Part shown: in pieces, positions 1-6,823 of the stretch
How the letters are laid out: each line of letters opens with the position of its first letter
How positions within the stretch are numbered: the stretch's first letter is position 1
From: Alphaproteobacteria bacterium
Lineage (GTDB): Bacteria > Pseudomonadota > Alphaproteobacteria > JANQSM01
Direction: 5' to 3'
DNA: 6,954 bases
Assembly: GCA_028284025.1 (NCBI GenBank)
Contig: JANQSM010000109.1
Location: forward strand, 1-6,954
The notes under the pieces: generated by a model
The model's database searches: none
The model's input: the letters and a program-made list of their open reading frames with translations, nothing else
What the model was told of the DNA's origin: nothing
Made by a program: the position numbers and the translations under genes

Positions 1-1
1 C

Positions 2-256
2 ATCATCGTCGCAATTGTGGTCATGGGACCTGAGGAACTACCGCGTTTATTGCGCCTGTGCGGACGATATGCTGGCCGGGCCAGGCGGATAATCGCAGAT
101 TTCCAAGCTTCAATTGAGGAAGCAACCCATCTGGATGAACTCAAAGAAGCCAAGGAAGAATTTAATAAAATTGGCAAGTTTGAGTTGGGCAGTGACCAGA
201 CTGAAGATATGAAACAAACATCCCCCTCTCCAGAGGAGCCAGATGATGGCAAATGA
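2..256 (+). CDS. tatB: Sec-independent (Tat) translocase subunit TatB, 5' end outside window
   Basis: TatB is the membrane-anchored subunit that, with TatC, forms the receptor for folded twin-arginine precursor proteins at the inner membrane. The frame is open from the window edge. The visible 84 residues begin inside the N-terminal transmembrane helix (IIVAIVVM), followed by the Gly-Pro hinge and LP motif (GPEELPRLLR) and a basic amphipathic helix (GRYAGRARRI). The tail is acidic and polar. The GP-x-x-LP hinge favours TatB over TatA. By comparison with E. coli TatB, about a dozen N-terminal residues are missing, so the full protein would be only about 95 residues, with a short tail for TatB. 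In-frame GTG (17) and ATG (23) lie inside the membrane helix and are not credible starts. The stop codon overlaps the start of tatC, which supports the assignment. Confidence 0.9.
   Translation: MIVAIVVMGPEELPRLLRLCGRYAGRARRIIADFQASIEEATHLDELKEAKEEFNKIGKFELGSDQTEDMKQTSPSPEEPDDGK
233..238 (+). promoter_or_regulatory. Shine-Dalgarno site for tatC
   Basis: GAGGAG lies inside the tatB tail. It sits 7 nt before the ATG at 246 but only 4 nt before the ATG at 243, so it favours 246 as the tatC start. Confidence 0.6.
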
Positions 257-1016
257 GGAGAAAATAGAACAGCCTGAAATGACCTTTATTGATCACCTTG
301 TGGAGTTGCGCCGCAGGTTGATTTATGCGGTGGGGGCTTTGCTTATTGCTTTTGCTGCCAGTTATACGGTCGCGCCAGAAATTTATCAATTTCTGGTAGA
401 TCCGCTGCAACATGCCATGGGGGGGGATCCTGACAAGCGCCTTATTTACACGGGTCTGACAGAAGCATTTTTTACCTATTTGAAAGTAGCCTTTTATACT
501 GGCTTGTTTATTTCTTTTCCTATTATTGCTGCCCAGCTATGGATGTTTATTGCCCCTGGCCTTTATAAGAATGAGCGCCGGGCCTTTTTGCCATTTCTGA
601 TCGCGACACCTTTGTTATTTGTTGCAGGGGCTGCAATGGCTTATTACGTAGTCTTTCCTCTTGCGTGGAAGTTTTTCTTAAGCTTTGAAGCGCTGGGGGT
701 AGGCGGCGCAATGCCGATTGAGCTGGAGACGCGGGTCAGCGAATATCTATCGCTTTCTATCAAAATGATTTTTGCCTTTGGCATTTGTTTTCAACTCCCC
801 GTTCTTTTGACATTGATGGCGCGTGCGGGACTGGTAACTTCGCAGACTCTGGCTAAAAAGCGTAAATATGCTTTGGTGACTACTTTGGTGGTGGCCGCTT
901 TTTTGACTCCACCGGATTTAATCAGTCAGGTTTTATTGACAATTCCGGTATTGATTTTATATGAGGTGTCGATATTGTTAAGCCGAATGGCTGAGAAAAA
1001 GAGAGAAGCTGCTTAA
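246..1016 (+). CDS. tatC: Sec-independent (Tat) translocase subunit TatC
   Basis: TatC is the polytopic inner-membrane core of the twin-arginine translocase and binds the RR signal peptide. The protein is 256 residues, normal for the family. Visible hallmarks are the cytoplasmic N-terminal motif HLVELRRRL (Glu20), FIAPGLYKNERR (Glu110, matching E. coli Glu103), the AYYVVFPLA segment, FQLPVLL and FLTPPDLISQ. Hydrophobic segments fit six membrane helices at about residues 25-42, 77-103, 116-140, 170-192, 209-222 and 226-246. Gln183 sits where E. coli has Glu170; as I recall, Gln is common there in alphaproteobacteria. Two adjacent ATGs (243, 246) are possible starts, and the second has better Shine-Dalgarno spacing. 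The gene overlaps tatB and ends 2 nt before serS. A run of eight G residues lies at codons 58-61, in the first periplasmic loop. Confidence 0.97.
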   Translation: MANEEKIEQPEMTFIDHLVELRRRLIYAVGALLIAFAASYTVAPEIYQFLVDPLQHAMGGDPDKRLIYTGLTEAFFTYLKVAFYTGLFISFPIIAAQLWMFIAPGLYKNERRAFLPFLIATPLLFVAGAAMAYYVVFPLAWKFFLSFEALGVGGAMPIELETRVSEYLSLSIKMIFAFGICFQLPVLLTLMARAGLVTSQTLAKKRKYALVTTLVVAAFLTPPDLISQVLLTIPVLILYEVSILLSRMAEKKREAA

Positions 1017-1018
1017 CC

Positions 1019-2287
1019 ATGCATGACATAAAATTTATTCGCGAAAACCCGGAAGAATTTGATCAGCACATGGCCCGCCGTGGGCTTGTGCCACAATCTG
1101 CGGATATTCTTAAACTGGATGAGGAGCACCGTGCTCTTCAAACAAAATTCCAGACTCAACAGGCAGAGCGTAATCGTCTGTCGAAAGAAATTGGTAAGGT
1201 CAAAGCCAGTGGCGGGGATGCGGATGCGATCATGAAACAGGTGGCCGATCTGAAAGAAGAAACCCAACGCCTGGAGCATGAAGAAAAAGAGCTGGGAGAG
1301 CAATTGCACGAGAAACTGGCAACCCTGCCAAACCTTTTGCATGAGAATGTGCCAGATGGCAAGGATGAGAATAACAATCGGAAAGAGCGTACCGTTGGTG
1401 AGCCAACAAAGTTTTCCTTTAAACCAAGGGAGCATCATGATCTTGGCGAAGCTTTAGGCTTGATGGATTTTGAACGAGCAACCAAGGTGTCTGGCGCTCG
1501 TTTTGTATTTTTGAAAGGTGCCCTTGCCAGGCTAGAGCGGGCGTTAGCGCAATTTATGCTGGATTTACATACAGAAGAATTTGGTTATACGGAAATTAGT
1601 CCGCCATTGATGATCAATACCAAAAGTCTGACAGCGTTGGGTAAGCTGCCTAAATTTTCTGAAGACCTTTTTAAGACCAACCATGACTACTGGATGATTG
1701 CGACATCCGAAGTGGTTTTGAGCAGTTACTTTGCGGATGAAATTTTATCTGCCAAGGATTTGCCAATTCGTATGTGTGCGTTTACACCGTGCTTTCGATC
1801 AGAGGCCGGAGCCGCAGGTCGGGATACTGCTGGTATGATCAGGCACCATCAGTTTTATAAGGTGGAGCTTGTGTCTTTCTCTCATCCTGATAAATCATGG
1901 GAAGAACATGAGCGTATGACCAGTTGTGCAGAAGAAGTTCTAAAACGCTTGAAAATTCCTTATCGTATTGTGACATTGTGTACAGGCGATATTGGATTTG
2001 ACATGATGAAAACTTATGATTTGGAAGTTTGGCTACCTGGACAAGATCGTTACCGAGAGATTTCATCTTGTTCCAACGCAGGCCCCTATCAGGCAATGGG
2101 CACGAAAACACGCTTTCGTGAAGAGGGTGAAAAACAGACAGAATTTGTTCATACATTGAATGGGTCCGGACAAGCGGTAGGGCGCTGTCTTATTGCGGTG
2201 ATGGAGAATTATCAGCAAGAGGACGGGTCAATCAAAGTGCCGGATGTATTACAAAAATATATGGGAGGTATGACGGTTATTAAATGA
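1019..2287 (+). CDS. serS: Serine--tRNA ligase (class II)
   Basis: This cytoplasmic enzyme charges tRNA-Ser (and tRNA-Sec where present) with serine, using ATP. The 422 residues match the family's usual length. Residues about 30-110 form a charged helical hairpin, the coiled-coil arm that grips the long variable arm of tRNA-Ser. The class II core follows: a TSE serine-binding triad (229-231), motif 2 with FRSEAGAAGRDTAGMIR (259-275) and FYKVEL (Glu283), and motif 3 NGSGQAVGRCLIAVMENYQ (381-399). The usual CSN-x-x-DFQARR segment is altered: here it reads CSNAGPYQAMGTK (351-363), without the Arg-Arg pair. The start lies 2 nt after the tatC stop, with a weak AGAGAAG upstream. The end overlaps surE by four bases (ATGA). 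Confidence 0.97.
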   Translation: MHDIKFIRENPEEFDQHMARRGLVPQSADILKLDEEHRALQTKFQTQQAERNRLSKEIGKVKASGGDADAIMKQVADLKEETQRLEHEEKELGEQLHEKLATLPNLLHENVPDGKDENNNRKERTVGEPTKFSFKPREHHDLGEALGLMDFERATKVSGARFVFLKGALARLERALAQFMLDLHTEEFGYTEISPPLMINTKSLTALGKLPKFSEDLFKTNHDYWMIATSEVVLSSYFADEILSAKDLPIRMCAFTPCFRSEAGAAGRDTAGMIRHHQFYKVELVSFSHPDKSWEEHERMTSCAEEVLKRLKIPYRIVTLCTGDIGFDMMKTYDLEVWLPGQDRYREISSCSNAGPYQAMGTKTRFREEGEKQTEFVHTLNGSGQAVGRCLIAVMENYQQEDGSIKVPDVLQKYMGGMTVIK

Positions 2288-3090
2288 CATTACTACCTAA
2301 TACACGAATTTTGCTAAGTAATGATGATGGCGTTTATGCCCCAGGCCTTGGTGTCCTAGAAGAGATTGCACATGTTCTTTCAGATGATGTGTGGGTTGTG
2401 GCGCCAGACAGTCAGCAAAGTGCCCAAAGCCATTCGGTAACGACCAAGCATCCTCTTAGAATGGAGCAGGTAGCAGAGAGAAAATTTGCTGTTGATGGTA
2501 CACCGACAGACGCTGTTTTGCTGGGTATGCATCAGGTGATGGAAGATAAACCTCCCGATCTTATTTTATCAGGGATAAATTTTGGGGCGAACATGGGCGA
2601 TGATATTACATATTCTGGTACTGTTGCGGCGGCAATTGAGGGAACCTTGTTGGGGGTACGCTCCATCGCATTAAGTCAGCGCATTGGCGATGACCGAATG
2701 AATATTCACTGGGATACAGCCAAAAAATTTGCGCCTGAGATTATTGCAAAATTGGTGCAGCAAAGTTGGCAAGACTGGACATTGATGAATATTAATTTTC
2801 CTGCGGCGGATCCGGATGAAGTAAAAGGAATTAAGGTATGTCCCAGTGGGCGAGATAAATTTAAAGATGTTATTGTACCCTGCACGGACCCGCGCGGGCG
2901 GGCCTATTACTGGCTGGGAGATATCAAACGCGATATAAATAAGCCAGAACCAGGTAGCGATGTTGAAGCTGTGATGAGCAATTATGTCTCTGTCACGCCT
3001 TTGAACATTGATATGACGCATTATGAATCTCTGGAGCATATAAAGGGCCTGTTTGATGAGCCAGGACAATTCAAATACGCCACAGGCTGA
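2284..3090 (+). CDS. surE: 5'/3'-nucleotidase SurE
   Basis: SurE is a divalent-metal-dependent phosphatase that removes phosphate from nucleoside 5'- and 3'-monophosphates and is linked to stationary-phase survival. The protein is 268 residues, slightly longer than the usual 250 or so. Metal-binding and catalytic residues are present: SNDDG (Asp14, Asp15), APDSQQSAQSHS (Ser46), GTPTDAV (72-78) and SGINFGAN (Asn99). TDPRGRAYYWLGD and YVSVTPL near the C terminus are also typical. The start codon overlaps the serS stop (ATGA), which suggests coupled translation; a GGAGG at 2265-2269 lies rather far upstream (14 nt). The six residues before RILLSNDDG have no better alternative start. The 3' end overlaps pcm, the classic surE-pcm arrangement. 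Confidence 0.96.
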   Translation: MTLLPNTRILLSNDDGVYAPGLGVLEEIAHVLSDDVWVVAPDSQQSAQSHSVTTKHPLRMEQVAERKFAVDGTPTDAVLLGMHQVMEDKPPDLILSGINFGANMGDDITYSGTVAAAIEGTLLGVRSIALSQRIGDDRMNIHWDTAKKFAPEIIAKLVQQSWQDWTLMNINFPAADPDEVKGIKVCPSGRDKFKDVIVPCTDPRGRAYYWLGDIKRDINKPEPGSDVEAVMSNYVSVTPLNIDMTHYESLEHIKGLFDEPGQFKYATG

Positions 3091-3709
3091 GAAAATCCAA
3101 TTAGTGATGGATCTGCGCCGGGGCGGGATCAGCGATACCGAATTGCTGGCCGCTGTTGAACGCACACCGCGTGAGCTTTTTTTGCCTGAAATTTTGCATG
3201 AATGGGCTTATGACCATGCCTTTCAAAGCCACGCTGAAGGAGAGGAAATTACCCCCATTCCCATGGTGGCTAAAATGCTGGACGCTTTACAAGCAAGAAA
3301 GGAGCACCGGGTGCTGGAAATTGGTACAGGGACCGGGTACCAGGCTGCTGTTTTGTCCAGGCTTTGCAAGCGCCTTTATACAATGGAGCGTCACCAAAGT
3401 TTTTTGCAACAAGCAGAGGAAAGTTTTAAACAACTTGATTTGCAAAACATTACGACGCGTTATGGGGATGGTTCAAAAGGTTGGCCAGGTGAAATGCATT
3501 TTGACCGGATTCTTGTAAACGCGGCGGCCAATAATTTTCCCCCTGCCTTAATTCGGCAGCTATCGGAAAATGCGGTGATGGTTATGCCCATTGGACTTGG
3601 GAAAGCCAACCAAAAGGTGTTCCGTATCACTAAGCAGGGAACCGAGGTAAAAGAGGAAATGCTATTTGCCTCAGAATTTGGTCCGTTGTTTGAGGATTAC
3701 TCAGAGTAG
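3056..3709 (+). CDS. pcm: Protein-L-isoaspartate O-methyltransferase family protein (divergent substrate loop)
   Basis: The family methylates isoaspartyl residues in aged proteins using S-adenosylmethionine, which starts their repair. The protein is 217 residues. The N-terminal helical part contains VERTPRELFLPE (35-45). SAM motif I is VLEIGTGTGYQAAVL (86-100), followed by the acidic loop at Glu111 (YTMERH), GDGSKGWP (137-144) and VMVMPIG (174-180). The fold and cofactor site look intact. The segment that normally reads close to GQTISQP is GEEITPI here (62-68), and the usual TAAP motif is NAAAN (155-159), so activity on isoaspartate is uncertain. The ATG at 3056 has AAAGGG 8 nt upstream (3042-3047); a TTG at 3053 is a less likely start. 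It overlaps surE by 35 nt and is the last gene of the operon. Confidence 0.9.
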   Translation: MSQDNSNTPQAEKIQLVMDLRRGGISDTELLAAVERTPRELFLPEILHEWAYDHAFQSHAEGEEITPIPMVAKMLDALQARKEHRVLEIGTGTGYQAAVLSRLCKRLYTMERHQSFLQQAEESFKQLDLQNITTRYGDGSKGWPGEMHFDRILVNAAANNFPPALIRQLSENAVMVMPIGLGKANQKVFRITKQGTEVKEEMLFASEFGPLFEDYSE

Positions 3710-3715
3710 TTTCCA

Positions 3716-3743
3716 TTGACATTATCGTTTTTGTCTTTATAAG
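3716..3743 (+). promoter_or_regulatory. Sigma70-type promoter for the TPR-like gene
   Basis: A perfect -35 TTGACA (3716-3721) is separated by 16 nt from TATAAG (3738-3743), a five-of-six match to the -10 consensus. Transcription would start near 3750, giving a leader of under 20 nt that still contains the GGAGG ribosome-binding site at 3756-3760. The site begins 7 nt after the pcm stop, so the downstream gene is probably expressed on its own, although read-through from pcm is possible because no terminator is visible between them. Confidence 0.65.
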
Positions 3744-3767
3744 ATACGATGCAGTGGAGGCAAACAA

Positions 3768-4430
3768 ATGGAACCGCAACAATTTATAGAATTTAACCAC
3801 CTTAATTCTGAAAACATCCTTGGCTTTGAAGATGAAAGAGTGGCAGGTGCGATACTGCAAGGCCTTAAAAATCGTAGAACGCGCGAAGACGCCATTCAAT
3901 TGGCTAGCAAATATGTTTTAGAAAGTGACAAACCATCTCGTACAGCAATTGTTTTGGCGGAAGCTTTATGGCGAGATAAAAGAAAGCAAGAAGCCCTAGG
4001 CATGCTTTTAAAGGCTGATGGAAAATCACCTAACGATGAATTTATTCTTTCAAAACTGGTAACCTTCTTAATGAAGGCTAAAGCGTATAAGGCTGCTAAA
4101 AAATCTGCAGAAAAACTACTCGAATTGAGTGGGGCAGATCCCAAGACTTATACCATGTTAGGTAACATTCATATTGGTTTAATGGAATATCCAGAAGCAC
4201 AAGAATATGCCGAGAGGGTAACTCAAGAGTTTCCAGATGATTATCTTGGGTGGGACCTGATGGCTACTGTAATGAGTCTTTTGAATCGATCTGATAAAGC
4301 CAGGCTAGCTCGGCAAATTAGAGATGAATGTAGGCATCAAGCAGAACCGAAAAAAGCTGGGGATAGATCAGTACCAGGTGCAAGATCTCTGCGGAGTTGG
4401 CGAGGAAATTCTTTTCAAAAAAGCAGCTGA
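3768..4430 (+). CDS. TPR-like helical repeat protein of unknown function, probable frameshifted C terminus
   Basis: I do not recognise a named family. The 220-residue product has no signal peptide or membrane segment and is rich in Lys, Glu, Ala and Leu. From about residue 57 it is made of helix pairs of roughly 34 residues: 57-90 (ALWRDKRKQEALGML), 91-125 (FLMKAKAYKAAKKSAEKLLE), 126-159 (LGNIHIGLMEYPEAQEYAER) and 160-190 (DYLGWDLMATVMSLL...). The Ala/Gly and Leu spacing and the mid-repeat Tyr-x-x-Ala match tetratricopeptide repeats, which usually serve as protein-binding scaffolds. Translation starts at an ATG with GGAGG 7 nt upstream and its own promoter. After about residue 190 the sequence turns into Arg/Ser-rich text unlike the rest, while another frame becomes more protein-like, so the end may be broken at an A6 run (4350-4355). 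By eye the gene is more AT-rich than the tat-pcm operon. Confidence 0.75.
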   Translation: MEPQQFIEFNHLNSENILGFEDERVAGAILQGLKNRRTREDAIQLASKYVLESDKPSRTAIVLAEALWRDKRKQEALGMLLKADGKSPNDEFILSKLVTFLMKAKAYKAAKKSAEKLLELSGADPKTYTMLGNIHIGLMEYPEAQEYAERVTQEFPDDYLGWDLMATVMSLLNRSDKARLARQIRDECRHQAEPKKAGDRSVPGARSLRSWRGNSFQKSS

Positions 4431-4469
4431 GTACTTTGCACCTATAAAAGTAAAGAAAAACAATTTATA

Positions 4470-5468
4470 TCAGGCGACCAGCAAGGCAGGATTGTCTTCT
4501 ACAAAAGTAAGTGCCTGGCGCAAAACATCGATGCCAGCATCATCATCAAACGCATTTTCAGAAATATAACGGCGAAAAGCTCTGGCACCGGGCTGCCCGT
4601 TATAAAGCCCCAGAATATGGCGGGTCATATTTTTTAAAGGTGTACCGCGAATTAATTCCCTTTCCATAAATTCCATATAACGTTCTAAGACATTCAGCCG
4701 TGTCATGGGCAGTTTGTGTTGATTGTAAAAAAAGCTGTCGACGTTGGTTAAAAGGAATGGATTGGTATATGCTTCACGCCCCAACATCACGCCATCTACG
4801 TGTTTTAGGTGATCTGTGCATTCCTCCAGGGATGTAATACCTCCGTTGATGATGATTTCAAGATCAGGGAAATCCTGTTTGATTTGATATACCAGATCGT
4901 AATCCAGTGGAGGAATATCGCGGTTTTCCTTCGGGCTTAGACCTTTAAGCCAGGCTTTACGAGCATGGATTATAAAGGTTTTTGCCCCTGCCTGGGATAC
5001 AGTTTCAACAAAGTTAAACAGGCTGGGATAATCATCTTGGTCATCAATACCAATGCGACATTTAACTGTAACAGGAATTTTAACACGGTTTTGCATCGCG
5101 TTGACGCATTCTGCCACCGTGTGGGGTTCTGCCATCAGGCAAGCCCCAAAGCGGCCATTTTGTACCCGGTCACTGGGGCAGCCAACATTGATGTTGATTT
5201 CATCGTAGCCAAAATCTTCAGCAATTCTGGCGCATTCAGCCATATCTTGTTTGTTAGATCCGCCCAGTTGCAATGCAACGGGGTGTTCAGTTTCTGCGAA
5301 GGCAAGATGGCGCGGGCGGTCTCCATGTAAAATCGCACCCGTTGTTACCATTTCTGTATACAACAAAGCCTGTTCGGTCATGCAGCGATGAAACGCCCGG
5401 CAGAATCGGTCTGTCCAATCCATCATCGGTGCAACACAAAATGTTCTGTTCAACGGTTTGTTTGCCAT
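4470..5468 (-). CDS. dusA: tRNA-dihydrouridine(20/20a) synthase DusA
   Basis: DusA is an FMN-dependent, NADPH-using enzyme that reduces uridine 20 and 20a in the D-loop of tRNAs. The 332 residues match the family's length. In order one sees the FMN-binding start CVAPMMDWTDRFCRAFHR (11-28), LYTEMVTTGA (36-45), HPVALQLGG (62-70), the catalytic motif NVGCPSDRVQNGRFGACL (94-111, Cys97 as proton donor), VTVKCRIGID (133-142, Lys136), FIIHARKAWLKGLSPKENR (165-183, His168), INGGI (207-211) and MLGREAY (228-234) for phosphate binding. The HARKAWL.GLSPKENR signature is specific to DusA rather than DusB or DusC. No clear Shine-Dalgarno precedes the ATG. It lies 90 nt downstream of kbl on the same strand and converges on the TPR-like gene with 39 nt between the stops. 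Confidence 0.96.
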   Translation of the reverse strand: MANKPLNRTFCVAPMMDWTDRFCRAFHRCMTEQALLYTEMVTTGAILHGDRPRHLAFAETEHPVALQLGGSNKQDMAECARIAEDFGYDEININVGCPSDRVQNGRFGACLMAEPHTVAECVNAMQNRVKIPVTVKCRIGIDDQDDYPSLFNFVETVSQAGAKTFIIHARKAWLKGLSPKENRDIPPLDYDLVYQIKQDFPDLEIIINGGITSLEECTDHLKHVDGVMLGREAYTNPFLLTNVDSFFYNQHKLPMTRLNVLERYMEFMERELIRGTPLKNMTRHILGLYNGQPGARAFRRYISENAFDDDAGIDVLRQALTFVEDNPALLVA

Positions 5469-5558
5469 AATGCTAGCTAAAATAAAATATTGAAATATCG
5501 CCAGTTTTGAGAGTGGACACCCTATGAGAAAAGTAACAAAATTGCAAGGGCAAGTTGG

Positions 5559-6776
5559 CTAAACTACGTTTAATTCTTTTCCAACCTTGATAAAGGCTTC
5601 CACGGCCTTATCAATATCTGCTTCACTATGGGCGGCGGACATTTGTGTGCGGATGCGGGCCTGGCCCTTGGGAACCACTGGAAATGAAAATCCAATCACG
5701 TACACACCTTCCTCCATCAGCTTATCTGCGAAAGATTGCGCTAACTTGGCATCCCCTAGCATGACTGGAATAATAGGATGTTCTCCTGGAACCAGATTAA
5801 AACCTGCGGCTTCCATTTTTTGGCGAAAATTTTTGCCATTATTGATCACTTTATCGCGTAAATCGGTTGATCCTTCAATCAGGTCTAGTGCCCTAAGCGA
5901 GGTATATGCAATAACTGGTGCAACAGTATTGGAAAAAAGATACGTGCGTGATTTGTTGCGCAGCCATTCGGTAATCTCTCGCCGGGCAGCTGTAAACCCG
6001 CCACTTGCACCCCCCAAAGCTTTTCCAAGAGTACCGGTTATGATATCAATCCGGTCTATCACGTTGTGATATTCATGAGTACCACGACCAGTTTTTCCCA
6101 TAAAACCGGATGCATGACATTCATCAATCATCACATAGGCGTTGTATTTATCTGCCAGATCACAAATCGCAGGCAAGTTAGCGATGATACCATCCATAGA
6201 AAAAACACCATCCGTGGCAATCAATTTAAATCTAGCTCCGGTGCTGTCAGCTGCTTTTAGCTGAGTTTCCAAATCATTCATGTCATTATTGGCATAGCGA
6301 AAGCGCTTTGCTTTGCACAGACGAACTCCGTCAATAATACTGGCGTGGTTAAGTTGGTCAGAGATAATCGCATCTTCTTCTGTTAGCAGGGTTTCAAATA
6401 ACCCTGCATTGGCATCAAACCCTGAAGGGTAAAGAATACAGTCTTCTTTTCCTAAAAACCTGGCCAGACGACTTTCCAGTTCTTTGTGAATGTCCAGTGT
6501 ACCGCAGATAAATCGAACGGATGCCATTCCATAGCCGTATTTATCAAGTCCCTCATGGGCTGCTTTTACAATTTCAGGGTGATTGGCCAAACCTAAATAA
6601 TTATTGGCGCAAAAATTTAAAACATCCTTGTTGCTTGCCCGAATTTGCGATGACTGGGCAGAAGTAATAATTCGTTCATGCTTATAAAGTCCTTGATCTT
6701 CCAGGGATTCCAATTCTTTGGATAGATGGTTAAACATATTCATAGTTTGTGGAATCTTTGCTGTGGCATTGGTCAT
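5559..6776 (-). CDS. kbl: 2-amino-3-ketobutyrate coenzyme A ligase (glycine C-acetyltransferase)
   Basis: Kbl is a PLP enzyme of the alpha-oxoamine synthase family that converts 2-amino-3-ketobutyrate plus CoA into glycine and acetyl-CoA, the second step of threonine breakdown. The 405 residues are close to E. coli Kbl (398). Key features are ERIITSAQ (34-41), [10 protein letters not shown] (54-63), [12 protein letters not shown] (82-93), [11 protein letters not shown] (140-150, His144 stacking on PLP), DGVFSMDG (189-196), MIDECHASG (216-224, Asp218 and His221) and the PLP lysine in [10 protein letters not shown] (Lys252). [10 protein letters not shown] (374-383) is the usual C-terminal signature and separates it from BioF, HemA and Spt. 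About 13 residues precede the usual N terminus, but the strong AGGAGG 8 nt or so before the first ATG supports this start; Met12 and Met14 lack such a site. tdh, its usual partner, is not adjacent. Confidence 0.95.
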   Translation of the reverse strand: MTNATAKIPQTMNMFNHLSKELESLEDQGLYKHERIITSAQSSQIRASNKDVLNFCANNYLGLANHPEIVKAAHEGLDKYGYGMASVRFICGTLDIHKELESRLARFLGKEDCILYPSGFDANAGLFETLLTEEDAIISDQLNHASIIDGVRLCKAKRFRYANNDMNDLETQLKAADSTGARFKLIATDGVFSMDGIIANLPAICDLADKYNAYVMIDECHASGFMGKTGRGTHEYHNVIDRIDIITGTLGKALGGASGGFTAARREITEWLRNKSRTYLFSNTVAPVIAYTSLRALDLIEGSTDLRDKVINNGKNFRQKMEAAGFNLVPGEHPIIPVMLGDAKLAQSFADKLMEEGVYVIGFSFPVVPKGQARIRTQMSAAHSEADIDKAVEAFIKVGKELNVV

Positions 6777-6815
6777 AAAAAAAACCCCTCCTGCTACCGT
6801 ACAGGAGAGATTTTT
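6777..6815 (-). terminator. Terminator-like hairpin whose 3' arm contains the kbl ribosome-binding site
   Basis: On the minus strand a 9-bp stem forms between TCTCTCCTG (6810-6802) and CAGGAGGGG (6793-6785), with two G-U pairs and an 8-nt loop. It is flanked by five As upstream and eight Ts downstream (6784-6777), the standard intrinsic terminator layout. The Ts end directly at the kbl ATG (6776). It most likely ends the transcript of the upstream thioredoxin-family gene. The AGGAGGGG in the 3' arm is also the only good ribosome-binding site for kbl, so the hairpin may control kbl as well. On the plus strand the two G-U pairs become C-A mismatches, so it would terminate poorly in that direction. 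Confidence 0.7.
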
Positions 6816-6823
6816 ATAAATAT

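Noticed and set aside
1013..1438. Open frame of 141 codons on the minus strand inside serS, with hydrophobic stretches
   Set aside because: The hydrophobicity is the expected antisense image of the charged SerRS coiled-coil arm; no independent evidence.
2671..3165. Open frame of 164 codons on the minus strand across surE and pcm
   Set aside because: It is antisense to two well-supported genes, and its product has no recognisable motifs or credible start signal.
4350..4356. AAAAAAG as a programmed -1 frameshift site like that of dnaX
   Set aside because: The TPR frame is out of register with the A-AAA-AAG slippery pattern; joining the frames needs a +1 shift, so an indel is more likely than programmed slippage.
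4432..4452. Inverted repeat TACTTT/AAAGTA between the convergent TPR-like and dusA genes
   Set aside because: The stem is only 6 AT-rich pairs with a 9-nt loop and no T-run, too weak to call a terminator.
4965..5330. Open frame of 121 codons on the plus strand inside dusA
   Set aside because: It is antisense to strongly conserved DusA motifs, is rich in Cys/Phe/Asn runs typical of shadow frames, and has no ribosome-binding site.
5587..6069. Open frame of 160 codons on the plus strand inside kbl
   Set aside because: It is antisense to conserved Kbl catalytic sequence and has no coding signature of its own.
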